Shown here: positions 27,190-38,671 of the stretch, in pieces
Layout: each line of letters begins with the position of its first letter
How positions within the stretch are numbered: the stretch's first letter is position 1
From: Symsagittifera roscoffensis
Taxonomy: Eukaryota > Xenacoelomorpha > Acoela > Convolutidae
NCBI RefSeq assembly: GCF_963678635.1
Contig: NC_087063.1
Coordinates: 2,332,073-2,396,072, forward strand
Direction of reading: 5' to 3'
Length of the DNA stretch: 64,000 nt
Made by a program: the position numbers and the translations under genes
Notes under the pieces: generated by a model
What the model was told of the DNA's origin: nothing
The model's database searches: none
What the model saw: only the letters and a program-made list of their open reading frames with translations

Positions 27190-28200
27190 TTTTTCATATG
27201 GGAGTGTTTTCTGACTTTTTGTGAGAGTTACTTGTAGTGTGCGCTAAATTTGTATGATTTTGAGGGACCAACATTAATCCAGAAAAATTGAACTGGTGTG
27301 CAGAGAGGTGATTTTAGGTGGTCGACTTCATAGTTCAGAGCGAGACCACCTGCAAGATAAGAAGATGACCTTTGTGAGAGAAAAATTGAGTGAAAAAGTA
27401 TACTTTTGTTGAGTTTGACATCGACTGGCCATTGTGCTGTTTCAACCATTTTATTTTCTTCGTTTGTCAATTCCATACTTTTTACACAGAGAAGGTTGAG
27501 ACTGCGGTAAGCAAAACCACTAGATTTGCCATTCCAAAGTAAAAATGTCGTCGAGTGATCATTTCCTTTTTGCTGCTCGTAGAAATTATGCTTTGTTAAA
27601 ACTTTTCTGTTTTTTTTTGCATTTTAGTGATTTCAGTTTTAGTTATGAGTTAGTTAGTTGTTTTCGCAGATGCTACTATCTTAGTTTATTTATTCATAAG
27701 AGTTGCACAAACTGGAGCTACTCTTGGCAAAAATAGAGTGCGATGACTCTTAAGCCTGATGTAACTCGGTGGGTGAGGCCGGCTATATAGCATGATCAGG
27801 ACTTCCCACTCGTTGGTGGGGTCTGTTGTGGGAGTTTACAGGAAATGGATATTTGAGTAAAGAGTTCTATCGATTATAGCATTTTCGTTTCTGTAAACTA
27901 GTGGTTTATGATTTAAATTTATTTTGATCGTTTCCTATTACTTTTATTGGCTTTTCTACGATAAGTTTATTTTGAGGCTTACTAAAGCTGTTTCTGGTCC
28001 TAATTAGAATTAAGTCTTGGTTTTAAAATGATATTTTAAACACTTTGATCTGGTCAGAACAGTGGAACATTCCTGTACCTGATGGTAGTGCGGCGGTGGT
28101 GCGTTGGTGTTGAATAAGCTGCGTTGAGTCTCAAGCTTTATTGCAACCGTGTTAAAGGAAAGTTTGAAAGATGTGAAAGCTGTCTAGATATTGTTACCAG
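27190..28200 (-). mobile_element. E4 remnant: 3' non-coding region, copy 1
   Basis: Matches E2 6,000-6,620 (the TTTTAGTTAGTTGTTTTCxCA and GTGGGTxAGGCCGGC modules, then GTTAAAGGAAAGTTTGAAA). Also duplicated at 28,985-29,610. There is no intact gene; the minus ORF at 27,228-27,476 and the plus ORF at 27,545-27,736 are incidental. Confidence 0.65.
27745..27845 (+). repeat. Box-A-like module, copy 2
   Basis: TAACTCGGTGGGTGAGGCCGG followed by TATAGCATGATCAGG, homologous to 6,190-6,275. Confidence 0.35.
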
Positions 28201-28299
28201 TAGTTTATCAAACTCAAATGCATTCGTTTATTTTTAATTTTCATGCGATGTTATAAAGAAATTTAGCCAGTTTTTACAAAATAGGCGAGTTGTTTTACC

Positions 28300-28840
28300 G
28301 TTGAGCACTTGATTTTTTGTATTTAGGAAGAGCAGTGGTGCTTCCGAGGCAAGAGTGGCGGAGTTGGAGGGGTCTGCGCTCCTGAGCAGTTGGGGTCTGC
28401 TCAGGAGCGCATCGCCGGCAGTAAAGACACGACATCAAGCTGCAGAATGATGCACTAGAGAGGGCACAGACCAGATCACAGACACTACAAACAATCTATA
28501 TAGCATCACAAAACATTTACTACTTCACACTACACTATGCTTACGTCGGATAACAACATCTGCACTACCCACTGCTCTTTTGGTAACAATTTACAGGCAG
28601 ACAAAGTAAACAAACATAACTATGTGTAAATTTTATCAGAGGAAGATCCAGAAGGTACAAACACCACAGATGAGAAATAAGGTAAAGACGATGATCACAC
28701 TCTTTCGATATTTTTCAACTTCGCTATTTGATTTAAGTTTCCTTGCAAAACAATAATGCCTTCAATGAAATTCACAATTGCAATGTAAGGAGAGATTTGG
28801 AATTCAGGAGCAGAAGATTCTGAACTGCACGCAGTATGAG
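28300..28840 (+). repeat. Direct repeat A, copy 2
   Basis: Second copy of 26,110-26,628, about 2.2 kb downstream. It differs by an insertion around 28,376-28,400 that itself contains an inverted GAGCAG/CTGCTC motif. Confidence 0.6.
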
Positions 28841-28886
28841 TGCAAAAGTAGTGGTTTTCAGAGAAAAAGAGAGAGAGAGAGTATCA

Positions 28887-28931
28887 ATGAGTTTAGGTCC
28901 GGGTTGGCCTTCTCATAGAGTAGTTTTTGGA
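28887..28931 (-). repeat. LTR edge fragment
   Basis: TGAGTTTAGG ... CTCATAGAGTAGTTTTTGG, the outer 45 bp of a family LTR, following direct repeat A copy 2. Confidence 0.6.
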
Positions 28932-28984
28932 AATAAAATGTAAACTTAACTTATTTTTAAATTAGAGACTCTCTAAAGTTCTGA

Positions 28985-30200
28985 GTTTATCCATATGGGA
29001 GTGTTTTCTCAGTTCGATTGAGAGTTACATGGTAAGTTATATCTTGTACAACCTTAATTCTGAGTTTTAGTGATTTCAGTTTTAGTTATGACTCAGCTAG
29101 TTGTTTTCGCAGATGTTTTCATCTCATTTTATTCATTTTAAAGAGAAGCCCACACTGGAACTACTCTAAGCAAAAAAAGTAGTCGATGGCTTGTAAGCCG
29201 ATGTAGCTAAGTGGGTGAGGCCGGCTAAAGAGCATGATCAGCATGTCCTACTGGTTAGTTAGGCCTGGTGCGGGAGTGACCAGTGAGTGAATTTTGAGTA
29301 AAAAGTTCTGTTTTTTCCAACATTTATTTTTTCTGTATACCTAGTGTTTTGTCAGTTTTTGTTTTTGGTTTTGTCCACTTATTTAAAATGGCTTTTATTA
29401 GATTAGTGTTTTTAGTGCTTACTTAACCTGTTTTAGTCCTTATCAAAATCAGGTGTTGATTTTAAAAGCAAGTTTTAACCAGTTTAACCTGGTTTCAGAA
29501 CAGTGGAGCTTTCCTGTACATGATGGTAGTGCTTTGGTAGTGTGGTGGTGTTGTTTAATCTGAGTTGACTATTCAACTTTTAATCCAACCGGTCCGAGGG
29601 AACGTTTGAAACTCGAATGCATTTGTTAATTTTGAACTGTCATGCGATGTAATAAGAAAACAGTTTAAGTTGATGGACGAGTTGGAGAGATATAGAACTT
29701 TCACACCCAAAACGCTTAGCTTATCTGTCATTGATGGATCAACTATCTACTTATTGCATTGTATGACATTTTTACTGCAGTGAAACTGAAAAATTTTTGC
29801 CTAATTATAAGTTTTATTAAACATTAGAAAAATTACTGCAATAGGTTAGCCCACTTTAATGAATGATAAAAGTTTGCTTTTCTTATTTTGTTTCGATTTT
29901 TTTTTCGAAGCTTAGAACGAATTTTGAAAAAAGATATCTGATAGACTTCCAAAAAAAATTATGAGTAAATATTAAAAGTAAAATTTCATTTTAGTGTAGT
30001 AATATCGTACTTACGATGGCTCCGTGGAGAAACCTTTAGCGAAAACAATAGCGATAGAAAATGATTCTGAGAGGAGCTGTGCTAGCTTACGAACGAGAAG
30101 TTTTCCCCTTTTTTTCCGGCCAAACAAGCTCTGGTGCTTTGATGGTATTAAGCTTTTCTTAAGGAACTATTATTTTTTGAGAAGAGTATTCTATTCAGAT
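28985..30200 (-). mobile_element. E4 remnant: 3' non-coding region, copy 2
   Basis: Matches E2 6,050-7,130 in order, including the box-A-like module (29,190-29,280) and the ACTTAC donor (complement) at about 30,010. Contains only decayed sequence. Confidence 0.65.
29190..29280 (+). repeat. Box-A-like module, copy 3
   Basis: TAGCTAAGTGGG is a full match to TRGCNNAGYNGG, followed by TGAGGCCGGC. No box B. Confidence 0.4.
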
Positions 30201-30400
30201 ATGAAGCTTGTCATTAGTTATCGTGCCATGGTTAAGTTCTAGCAGTGAGATCTCTACAGGTTGAATGAATTTGTGCGGGATGATCATTGGTCGAACTTCT
30301 TCGGTGTGCTCATTAAGTGGACAGAAAAAAATTGGCGTATTGGATTGTAGTTCGGAGAGTGCCATGTAGGTTAGAGTAAAAACAGTAGCTTTTTTAAAAA
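30190..30400 (-). pseudogene. Decayed copy of the 597-aa ORF
   Basis: On the minus strand this matches E2 7,330-7,490 (for example TCGTGCGGGAT versus TTGTGCGGGAT, then CTTCTTC/TTCTTCTG and GGGGCAGAAAAT versus GTGGACAGAAAA). Frames are broken. It shows that the 597-aa ORF existed in an older family member. Confidence 0.65.
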
Positions 30401-30419
30401 AAAAACTGGGAGAAGTATT

Positions 30420-31380
30420 TGGAATTAATAAACATGTTGTTGTTTAATGAAGTACTCGTAAATTTTTTCCTATTTTGCAATTGACTTACGATTTGAGCGA
30501 TTTGACTTCTATTTTCATTGTATCTATTATGTGAGTGTGTTCCTAAGGAATTATTGTTCTGTATTTTGTAGGTATGAAATATTGTAAAAGAGTAGAATTA
30601 GGTAAATTTTGAATTTGCAATGGTGCTGCTGATGTGGGTTGTGTTTTGTGGTTTGTTACTTGTACTTGGTGCTACACTTTTTTTGTTGCATTAACTGTTT
30701 TGTGCGTGTAATAAAATTTTTTGATAGAATTATTTTATGATTTAGCTTTTTTAGTTTTTATTATAAACATGTTTTACCATTTGACAAATCTAACATCTCA
30801 TGACAATTCATCAGCACAAACCAGGACCACGTAATCAATTGATAAAAACTTGTGATTACGAAGACAACCAACAAAAAACCTGAAAAAATTTCCTACAAAT
30901 AAGTCACTCAAAGCAAATCAGAACCGCAAAAAAAACATGTAATCGCAACCTTATACTCAAAATCCAGATCTTCAACACTTGGAGGCTAAAAAATCAAAGG
31001 AAAATTTCGAGAAGAGAAAATACATTGTTCAGAAGTATCAAATGGAAACAAAAAAAACTCCACCAGGAATCATACCATCAAAGTAGTTTTGACCTACTTT
31101 TACAATATCTATTCCGGCGATTGCAAACTCGAAAGACAACCTTCAAAATTAGTGAAATGAACTACAGACAACACCAGAAACCTTGTAATTTCTCATAATT
31201 TCTCAGATTCAAACCATCCACAAATATTCGAAAAAATTGATAAAACTGGATGATAAACACACTTGTTATGGCGCACGCGGAAGATGTTCCATGCTACAGC
31301 CAAGTCTTAATGGCTTGTTTGTATTTTGTATTTTTTGATATCTAGTATTGAAAAAATTTTGTAATCCTGTATAATGAACG
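30420..31380. other. No gene seen
   Basis: AT-rich sequence without long frames, repeats or clear signals. Confidence 0.5.
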
Positions 31381-31385
31381 TATAA

Positions 31386-31532
31386 ATGCGGAGCAGAGAG
31401 CGTGATGTTGGTAAAGAGCACATTGATGTGTCTGATGAAAGTTCAGGTGAGTCATTTACAAGGTTTATTTCACCGTGTGCATATGGATGGGTCACCCAAA
31501 ATGGAAGACATTGTGAGGGTGTTGAACGGTAA
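31386..31532 (+). CDS. Possible small gene or first exon, 48 codons
   Basis: ATG to TAA frame encoding a charged, soluble peptide (RSRERDVGKEHIDVSDESS at the start). A perfect donor AG|GTGAGT sits after codon 20, so it may instead be a first exon. A TATAAA-like stretch overlaps the ATG. No homology recognised. Confidence 0.2.
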   Translation: MRSRERDVGKEHIDVSDESSGESFTRFISPCAYGWVTQNGRHCEGVER

Positions 31533-31739
31533 AATACTTTAACTCTTTACTGTGCTGAGGTTGGGTATAAGAAAAAACATTTTTAAAGACAACTTTATCA
31601 TAAATTCAATTAGTTAGAACACTAAAGAAATAATATTTTTGTTTTTAGTTCATTAAATAGTGGTGTAGAGATCTTAAAACATGATAACTTCAGGTGAACG
31701 TTAGTTTGAAACTTACCTTGTGAAACTTACCATCTTGAT

Positions 31740-32640
31740 ATAATACGTCTTAATAAACGGGGAAACCTATTACATATCAGTAGTATAGCTTGGATGATTT
31801 CAGTTGGGGGGGAGGCTATAGAGTATCCGGTCATCGCCCTATGTATTAACATAGGCTAGAGAGTATCCGGTCTGAAACCTTACCAACTTAAATAGGAAAC
31901 GTTTTCCCCATCTTAATACATAGGAAATCTCTTCCCTATCTTAATGATTTCTTAATTCTCTACAATGAATTTCTAATACACAGGGAAATCTATACACTAT
32001 ACATAGAAGATTCGGGCGCCAAATAAACTTACCATCTGAAACTTACCATCTGAAACCCGGTATCTTAATACATTTGGGAAACCTATTCCCTATCTTAATA
32101 CAATGGGAATTCCATAGCCTATGTTAATACAATGGGAAATCTATAGCCTATGTTAACCCCTCATAGGCTATAGCTACCCCTCATAGGCTACAATGAATTT
32201 CTAATACATAGGGAAATCTATACACTATACATAGAAAATTCGGGCGCCAAAAAACTTACCATCTGAAACTTACCATCTGAAACCCGGTATCTTAATACAT
32301 TGTTAAACCTATTCCCTATCTTAATACAATGGGAAATCTATAGCCTCTGTTAATACAATGGGAAATCTATAGCCTATGTTAATACATAGCGTGATCACCG
32401 GATACTCTATAGCCTGTGTTAATACATGGGGGTCATCACCCCTCGGGCTGAATTCATCCAACATATACTACTCATATACTAATTCATAGGACATATTATT
32501 CCCTTTTTACATACATAGGTTGGGGACCGGATGCTCTATTCACAATATAATTACATGGGGGTCCATCCTCCCTGATCAGCTCCAATTTATACTGCTCTAA
32601 TAGATCCTGCAAAGTAATATTAGAACGAATAGCTGGAGAA
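31740..32640. repeat. Short-unit tandem repeats
   Basis: Imperfect repeats built from CTTAATACA, GGGAAATCTATAGCC, ACTTACCATCTGAAAC and GAGTATCCGGT. A unit of about 235 bp is repeated (about 32,030-32,160 and about 32,260-32,395). No coding potential. Confidence 0.7.
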
Positions 32641-32734
32641 CTTAATTTAATGTTTTCTAAAAAATCGTCTTGCTGCGAATACTCAGAATTTACCGCTATG
32701 AAGTTTTTTGTTTGTTAGAAATAGAACATGATTA

Positions 32735-33788
32735 CTCGGGTTGACGTCCATAGAAGAAAAATGTTTATCATACAGTTTCATAAATAAAGTCTATGGAAAA
32801 ACTGCTTATCATAGAAGCTTCATACAAAATTTAAAAAGTGTTGGTCATTTTTGGTCTAAATGCCTCTTTTGAAGCTTTCTGGTCATTAAAAAACGATTTA
32901 AAGTTTTTGATAAAAAATGCTTGTCATACAATTTTCATGAAGGAAAATTATAAGATAGTCATTTCGTCATAGAAAAAATCAAATTTTCAAAAGTCACCAA
33001 AAACGTGTTTGGGTTACATTAAATACATTCAAATAAATCTCTCTATGATAGAGGGAATTTTGACAATCAAAAACATAATTATAGTTTCTGTCAGAAAAAT
33101 GCTTATCATAAAGTTTTCATATATGAAATTGGTATGATATGCATTTTTTCATAAACAAAAACAAAAATTTGAGGCAAAAAAATTTTAATCCTTTTTTTTT
33201 GGTTGCAAACTTGCTTTTGTGTTTATAACGTAGTCCAGGATGAGTTCTCACCCAAAAAATTCAAAAATTAAAAAAAATATATTTTTTTTGTAAGCACGAT
33301 TGTTATCTTTTGTTTCATTTGCTAAAGTAATAAAATATTTGTAAAACAAACAGGCCTCAACCACCAAAATTTCCAAACTATAAACTATCTAACAGTATTC
33401 AAAAAGTTACTTTTTTGGTATATGATTCCACGTGAAAATGTTAATTATAACTTTCAAGGCTAAAATCACCAAATGCAGTTTAACTGCCTTTTAACTGCCA
33501 GGTACACTCTGGGTTTTCTTATGACAAAAAGATCTTGGTTAGTGTTTCGGTAAAAACACAAAAATTCGAAACAAAATTTTTTTCTATTTTCATTTATGAA
33601 AAAAAAATGTTTATCGTACAAATTTGTAGCATGGAAAAAATGCTTATCATACAATTTCAAATTATGGAAAAAATGCATATTTTGCTATTTTCATGCGCTT
33701 ACTTTTGCGAAATTTTATGAAAGTGTATGATAAGCATTTTTTTCATATATGAAAATTGTGTGATAAAGTTTTTTGTCAACCCGGATAG
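32735..33788. mobile_element. Inverted-repeat element, about 1.05 kb
   Basis: Ends are CGGGTTGAC ... GTCAACCCG, each followed inward by the TTTATCAtACAxTTTTCATA motif in inverted orientation. The interior holds many more copies of TGCTTATCATACAATTTTCAT on both strands. No transposase ORF: a non-autonomous foldback or MITE-like element. The superfamily is not assignable; no clear target duplication. Confidence 0.6.
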
Positions 33789-34592
33789 TTAATTTTATAT
33801 ACTGTTTACAAGTATATTCAGTACAAAATACAAATTAAGTGAAGCAATGAATAGCTTGGTCCTTGGGACGTTGAAAGTCAAAGAAGCCGGTTGACAAAAC
33901 AGTATAGTATACATTTTGAATCGGAAAAAAGCTTATTGATCGATTTCATATTTTTCCAGGAAAACGTTTTCAATCAAAGAATCCTATGTCTAACATCTGT
34001 TCAATAGATGGACTTTTACGATGAGTTTTTTTCGCAGATGGAAATGAATTGTCTTTAATTGTGTTTCGCTTTTTATTTTTGACCTTGTCCTAAGTTTATT
34101 GTATATACATAATTACTAGACGGCATCATAAGCAAAATTTGAAACTTTGCATACAATTTTTGTTTTGAATATTGGAATTGATTATAGATCTGATTAAGCG
34201 ACTTGAACGAAAATCTCGTCAAAAACTGCTTTTCATACAATTTTCATTAATGAAGTTTGTATGATAAGCATGTTTTCCATGCAAAAAAAAGTATTTTGTA
34301 ATGAACAAAAGTGTCTGTTTCCAAATTACCGTAAGAAATCAAAAAAATTCTAACACTGGTTTTTAGGAAAAACGGCTGGCTTTACAGTTTTTACAAATTG
34401 AAATCTTACGATAGTTTTTTTCTTGATCTAACTTTCTATTTTTTGTATGACAAGCACTTTTTATATGCTGTTTAACGCGGAAATGCATGGAAAAAACTAG
34501 AAGCGACATAGTTTAATGGCTGCGTGGAATATACACAAAACAAGGATTATTCTCCAGAACAATCTGATATGAGATTTGGCTTAATGATAAAC
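33789..34592. other. Fragments of the same inverted-repeat family
   Basis: Contains an inverted pair TTTTCATACAATTTTCATTA / TTGTATGATAAGCATG at about 34,222-34,275. No gene seen. Confidence 0.5.
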
Positions 34593-35081
34593 CCAGGGGC
34601 GGATTTAGGAGGGGGTGGGGGGCGGGGGTGGAGGCCGGACGCCTCTCTCCTTCAGGGATTCGAACCCCTGCCAACCCAAAGGGTCCCCCCTTTGGTACTT
34701 TTTAAGCAATCCATTTTTGGCCGACCGACCCTAAAATTTCTTAAAGGCGCCTTGGGCGCCAATATATACTAATTTTTAGGGGGAGCGCGCGCCAAAAAAA
34801 ATTCGTTTTTCTTGTCAAAATTTTCCAAAAAGTGCCCAAAAACGGCTTTTTTGACCTGTTTTTTCAAAAAATTGCCTGCGGCGCAGAAAGTTTGGCCAAA
34901 ACAGGGTCTTTTTACTGCTTTGGGAGAGCTCGGAAAGTCAATCTGATCGACCTAAAAAAAAAGTTGTCAAAATTTTCGAAATTTTTTTGAAAATCCACCC
35001 CCACCACCCCCACCACCCCATCCCAAACCCCCCCCCCCCCCCCCCCCTCGAGAAAATCGAAAATCCTAGATCCGCCCCTGG
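34593..35081. mobile_element. MITE with CCAGGGGCGGAT termini
   Basis: 18-bp terminal inverted repeats (CCAGGGGCGGATTTAGGA and the complement of TCCTAGATCCGCCCCTGG) match at 17 of 18 positions. The 489-bp interior is G/C-run rich with no ORF of note. A target duplication is unclear (ATAAAC left, ATAAAT right). Confidence 0.65.
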
Positions 35082-35318
35082 ATAAATCCCTATAAAACTA
35101 GAATTTTTGACCGAAATATTTATCAGTTCAGTCCCACAATTTCAATTCCCTCCTCGTGGTTTTTTTGAGTAGAAAAATAGTAACATTTGTCATGAAGAAA
35201 CTAAGTCGACATTGAGTCAAACGACAAAATTCATCATTTCAGTTTTCATTACAAATGTCTGACTACTTTCGAGTGTCAAATTTCTCTTTACAATGTTGTT
35301 TTTTTTGCGAGAGCAACC

Positions 35319-36181
35319 CGCACCGGAATTCCATAGATAGTAATCGATTATAATGGAAAACTGTTGTCTGAAATAGTGTCATTACAATCCATTATTGTTA
35401 CAATTTTGACCACGAAATCGATTAAATTGTCATTATAATCGATTATATTCGTAAAAACACAATCCATTAAAATCCACTTGCAACATTTCTGCGTTACTCA
35501 CGGCCTACTCGCAATCTAAACTCGCAATCGAATTAAGAGGGGGGTTGAACTAAGATAGGAGGGGGGTAAATGTGGAGGGGTAAACTGTGGGGGAGGGGGG
35601 GGGGGGGGTGGAAACTGGAGGGGGGCGGGGTAAATCATAAACCCCCTCCCCCAAAGTCTACCACTAAATCCCCCCCCATAGGGGGGAAACAGCGGTTGTG
35701 GTAAATTGGTAGGGAGGTGGGGGGTGTTAACAGGGAGGAAAACGTGGAGGAGGTAAACAGGGGGACAGGGAGGAAAACGGGGGGGGGGGGGTGTAAACAG
35801 GGAGGTGGTAAACGGGGTATATAAGACAAAAAACATAAAAATAAGTGAAAAGTAATATTATATGAAATCTAATATATAACAACTGCACTAGTCAGGAAAT
35901 GCGATAATTTTGAAAAAAGTACTAACCTCTCGAAAAAATCCATTATAATTGACTGTAACCGATTATAAGGGATTATATTGGCATAAAAATGTAAGATTTT
36001 TAATCCATTTTTGAAGGATTATAATCGATTATGATGGATTATGATGGATCAAATTGAGATAAAAAAATAATAGAATTATAATCCATTTTTGATGGATTAT
36101 AATAAATTATTTTTGCAATATTTTAGATACTGACCATAAAATGACAATATAATCGATTGTTATCCATGGAACTCCAGTGCG
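35319..36181. mobile_element. Non-autonomous DNA element, 863 bp
   Basis: Termini CGCACCGGAATTCCATAGATA and, inverted, CGCACTGGAGTTCCATGGATA. Subterminal arrays of ATAATCGATTATAATGGAT-like repeats lie on both sides, and the centre (35,530-35,820) is G-rich low complexity. No transposase. Proline-rich open frames over the centre are artefacts of the G-runs. Confidence 0.65.
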
Positions 36182-36308
36182 TGAAGAGCCATATTTGCAT
36201 CCTATATAAATCAATTTTCGAGCCAGACAAGGACAATTATCTAATCTGAGCTCATTGAATATAAGAAAAGGATTATTCTGTTGATATGATAAGAATTATA
36301 ATAATTAA

Positions 36309-38651
36309 TTAAGTTTTTTCTGGTGCTTCTTTACTTTCTACATTTTCTCTTTCTTCTTGCTGTTTGAATCTGATTCTTGCTTCTGGGAAAATATCTCGCA
36401 ATGGCGCGTAAGCTTCGTCTCTGCTATATGTTTTGTCCACTAGTACGTGGATATGGCATAAAACTCGAGTTCGTGCTATTGCATTGTACAAAAACTGAAG
36501 CGACGCTCGATAATCGGTGGGATCAAATGGAAGTAAAATGTGGCATTGGGTGAACTCTGAAGAACTGATGAGTTCTTTGCGACTTTCAGTCTCGGTCGTA
36601 AAATGGCCATGATACCACTTCCTAATATACTCCTCCCTTATACCTCTGCGATGAAAAAAGCGTGGAAAGAAAAAAAAGGAACAATCGATTTCTTCGTCTT
36701 CTATCTCCAAACTGAATATTGCTTCGATTGTGTCCCAATGAAAAGTTGTGATCGAGTCTTGGCGGTAAACTTGAACGAGTATTTGGGGTCCATGAATGAA
36801 GTGCCCGTAAATAGGGGTGTGTGATAAATTATCAATTTCTTTGATTTGATTTTCTAATTCTTCTGTTCGATTTTCTTTGTGTTTGGGTTCTTTCTGTAGT
36901 TCTTTGGTTCCATCTTCTATTTCTTCAGCTCGTTGATCTTCGTCTTGGTTTTCGTTTTCTTCTTTGTTACTTACTTTTTGTTTGGGTGAATTTTCTGTTT
37001 GTTTGAATGTACTTTTCTTTTCTTGGATTCGGTTTACCAATTGCGTGGTCTGATTTTCTTGTTCTTCGGTTCGATTTTCTGAGTCTGCTTTCTTTTCTGT
37101 TTGCTTGGGGTCGTTCCGAATGAGCTTGCTCAATGTGATGAGTTGAGATACAATATTACGGGTACTTCGATAGCTTGCACTTAATTTAATTACGTCAACT
37201 GAACGGAAAATGCCGTAATATTGAGAAATATCCTCCGCAGTTGTAGTTTTGGTACCCAAGGGTTTCTGATTCAAATCTACTGTCAAAACAAATCGTTTTC
37301 TTTTGCCTGAAGTTTCTTGATCGGTGTTCTGGCAAATGTTGATTTGGTAATCATCTATAAACTCAAAATCAAAGTCATCGCTTAGATCAAAATTAGGTTG
37401 ATGTATAATCAAAATTTGATTATTTTTAAGTTCTTTTTGGTTAATAGGCCGAGTCTCCGAGTACTGTACTTCTGCTACTTTGATGCCAGCCTTCTCGAAT
37501 ACAGATTTGTACTCGACTAAATGAACGTGATTTGCAACCCTGAACTTGATCTTTGAATCCGTTTTAGTCAAAGCGAGATGGAAGATTCTCGCTAATAAAA
37601 TCAATGTTTTCCCGGAACCAATGGGACCAGTTATAATTAGACACTCACTTTGAAATCGATAAGCTTCCCATTGTTCTTTTGTTATGTAGCTTAGTCCCAA
37701 GCAATCCTTCAAAATGAACTTATCAAGTTCCCTATCAGGTGTATCAGGTGTATCGCTGGTTTTCAATACATTTGGGTTAGAGGATCGGTTTTCTCTCTCA
37801 AAAGTAATACGTCCGTCTCTCAGTTTTCGGTCAATCTCGACTACGCAATCGGCAAGACTAATTTTGTTTTTCAGTTTTCGGATGGCAGGGCTAATTTCGA
37901 TTTCTTCTATTTTGTTGTTTGTTCCAATGGCAAACATTTGGATGAGCACACTTTGAATTTTTCCAATGTCTCCATCAATGGAAGTTTTTGACAATTTTTG
38001 GCCTTCTATATTTTTTTTCCAGAAGGTTTCAAAATTTTGTAAGTCTGACTTGCTAATCAAAACTAAATTAACTTCAAAATTGTCTATTCCCTGAGATATT
38101 TCTGTTTGGTTCAGATTTGGAAAAGCTACCAGCTGAATTAAGTCGATTTTTTGAAAACTTTGGCCAGAAGTTTTTTCTGCTATTCCGCATATAAGTTCCT
38201 CTGCTTTTTTAAGTTGAACTTTTGCATTGTCGATAGATGACCTGATTGGACTTTTTGGCATAATATTGCTGGCCTCTGATGGCTGAAATATTTTAGGGTT
38301 CTTTACTTCAATTTTAACTATGTAGTCAGGACCTATCACCACGAAATCGTGTTCACCTTCAGTTTTGTTTAATTCTTTGTTTTTGCAACTGGGGCTTTTG
38401 TTTATTTCTTTGCTGCAGCTTTTCGCGTCATGGTTAGAATCCCACATTCGAAACTGCTTATGTGTGTATTTTAACCCGTGTAAGACGATTATAGATGCGT
38501 CCAACTGTTCGAGTGCTCTATACATAACTACTTCGGCTTCATAGTCACCCTGTTTCTTCTGGTCCGTTTCAGCTTCTTTATCGGTTTGAATATGAAAATC
38601 TAAAAACAACATATATGCAAAACCAATCATACAAAAACTTGATTTATACAT
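36309..38651 (-). CDS. NERD-type nuclease fused to SF1-like helicase, 780 aa
   Basis: Residues about 36-215: NERD/PD-(D/E)xK nuclease fold, with D102 in E-H-D-F-V-V-I-G-P and E115-V-K117-N. Residues about 320-740: helicase core. This has a Q-motif-like ITKEQWEAYRF (323-333), Walker A GPIGSGKT (342-349), Walker B I-D-D-Y-Q (432-436), motif III-like V-D-L-N-Q (458-462), S-Y-R-S at 493-496 and motif VI-like YNAIARTRV (722-730). A Glu/Lys/Gln-rich insert fills about 515-605. There is no intron. A TATAAATA box lies only about 20 bp before the first ATG, so translation may begin at Met8 or Met14. Alternatively, TTTTTAG at residues 15-17 may be an acceptor for an upstream exon. Fusions of this type are known in bacterial defence islands and as animal families. 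A role in nucleic-acid surveillance is inference. Confidence 0.8.
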   Translation of the reverse strand: MYKSSFCMIGFAYMLFLDFHIQTDKEAETDQKKQGDYEAEVVMYRALEQLDASIIVLHGLKYTHKQFRMWDSNHDAKSCSKEINKSPSCKNKELNKTEGEHDFVVIGPDYIVKIEVKNPKIFQPSEASNIMPKSPIRSSIDNAKVQLKKAEELICGIAEKTSGQSFQKIDLIQLVAFPNLNQTEISQGIDNFEVNLVLISKSDLQNFETFWKKNIEGQKLSKTSIDGDIGKIQSVLIQMFAIGTNNKIEEIEISPAIRKLKNKISLADCVVEIDRKLRDGRITFERENRSSNPNVLKTSDTPDTPDRELDKFILKDCLGLSYITKEQWEAYRFQSECLIITGPIGSGKTLILLARIFHLALTKTDSKIKFRVANHVHLVEYKSVFEKAGIKVAEVQYSETRPINQKELKNNQILIIHQPNFDLSDDFDFEFIDDYQINICQNTDQETSGKRKRFVLTVDLNQKPLGTKTTTAEDISQYYGIFRSVDVIKLSASYRSTRNIVSQLITLSKLIRNDPKQTEKKADSENRTEEQENQTTQLVNRIQEKKSTFKQTENSPKQKVSNKEENENQDEDQRAEEIEDGTKELQKEPKHKENRTEELENQIKEIDNLSHTPIYGHFIHGPQILVQVYRQDSITTFHWDTIEAIFSLEIEDEEIDCSFFFFPRFFHRRGIREEYIRKWYHGHFTTETESRKELISSSEFTQCHILLPFDPTDYRASLQFLYNAIARTRVLCHIHVLVDKTYSRDEAYAPLRDIFPEARIRFKQQEERENVESKEAPEKT

Positions 38652-38671
38652 CCGTTTTATGTGTAGGATTA

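Noticed and set aside
32735-34300. Regularly recurring 20-mers as a CRISPR array
   Set aside because: Spacing is irregular, units occur on both strands, and the context is eukaryotic.
35516-35836. Proline-rich frames in the G-rich core
   Set aside because: Result of poly-G/poly-C simple sequence inside a MITE-like element.
38590-38615. About 20-bp match between the start of the nuclease-helicase frame and the end of the 77-aa leader ORF (both read LDFH-x-QT)
   Set aside because: Similarity does not extend to either side and the sequence is AT-rich; best treated as coincidence or a shared TTTAG acceptor shape.
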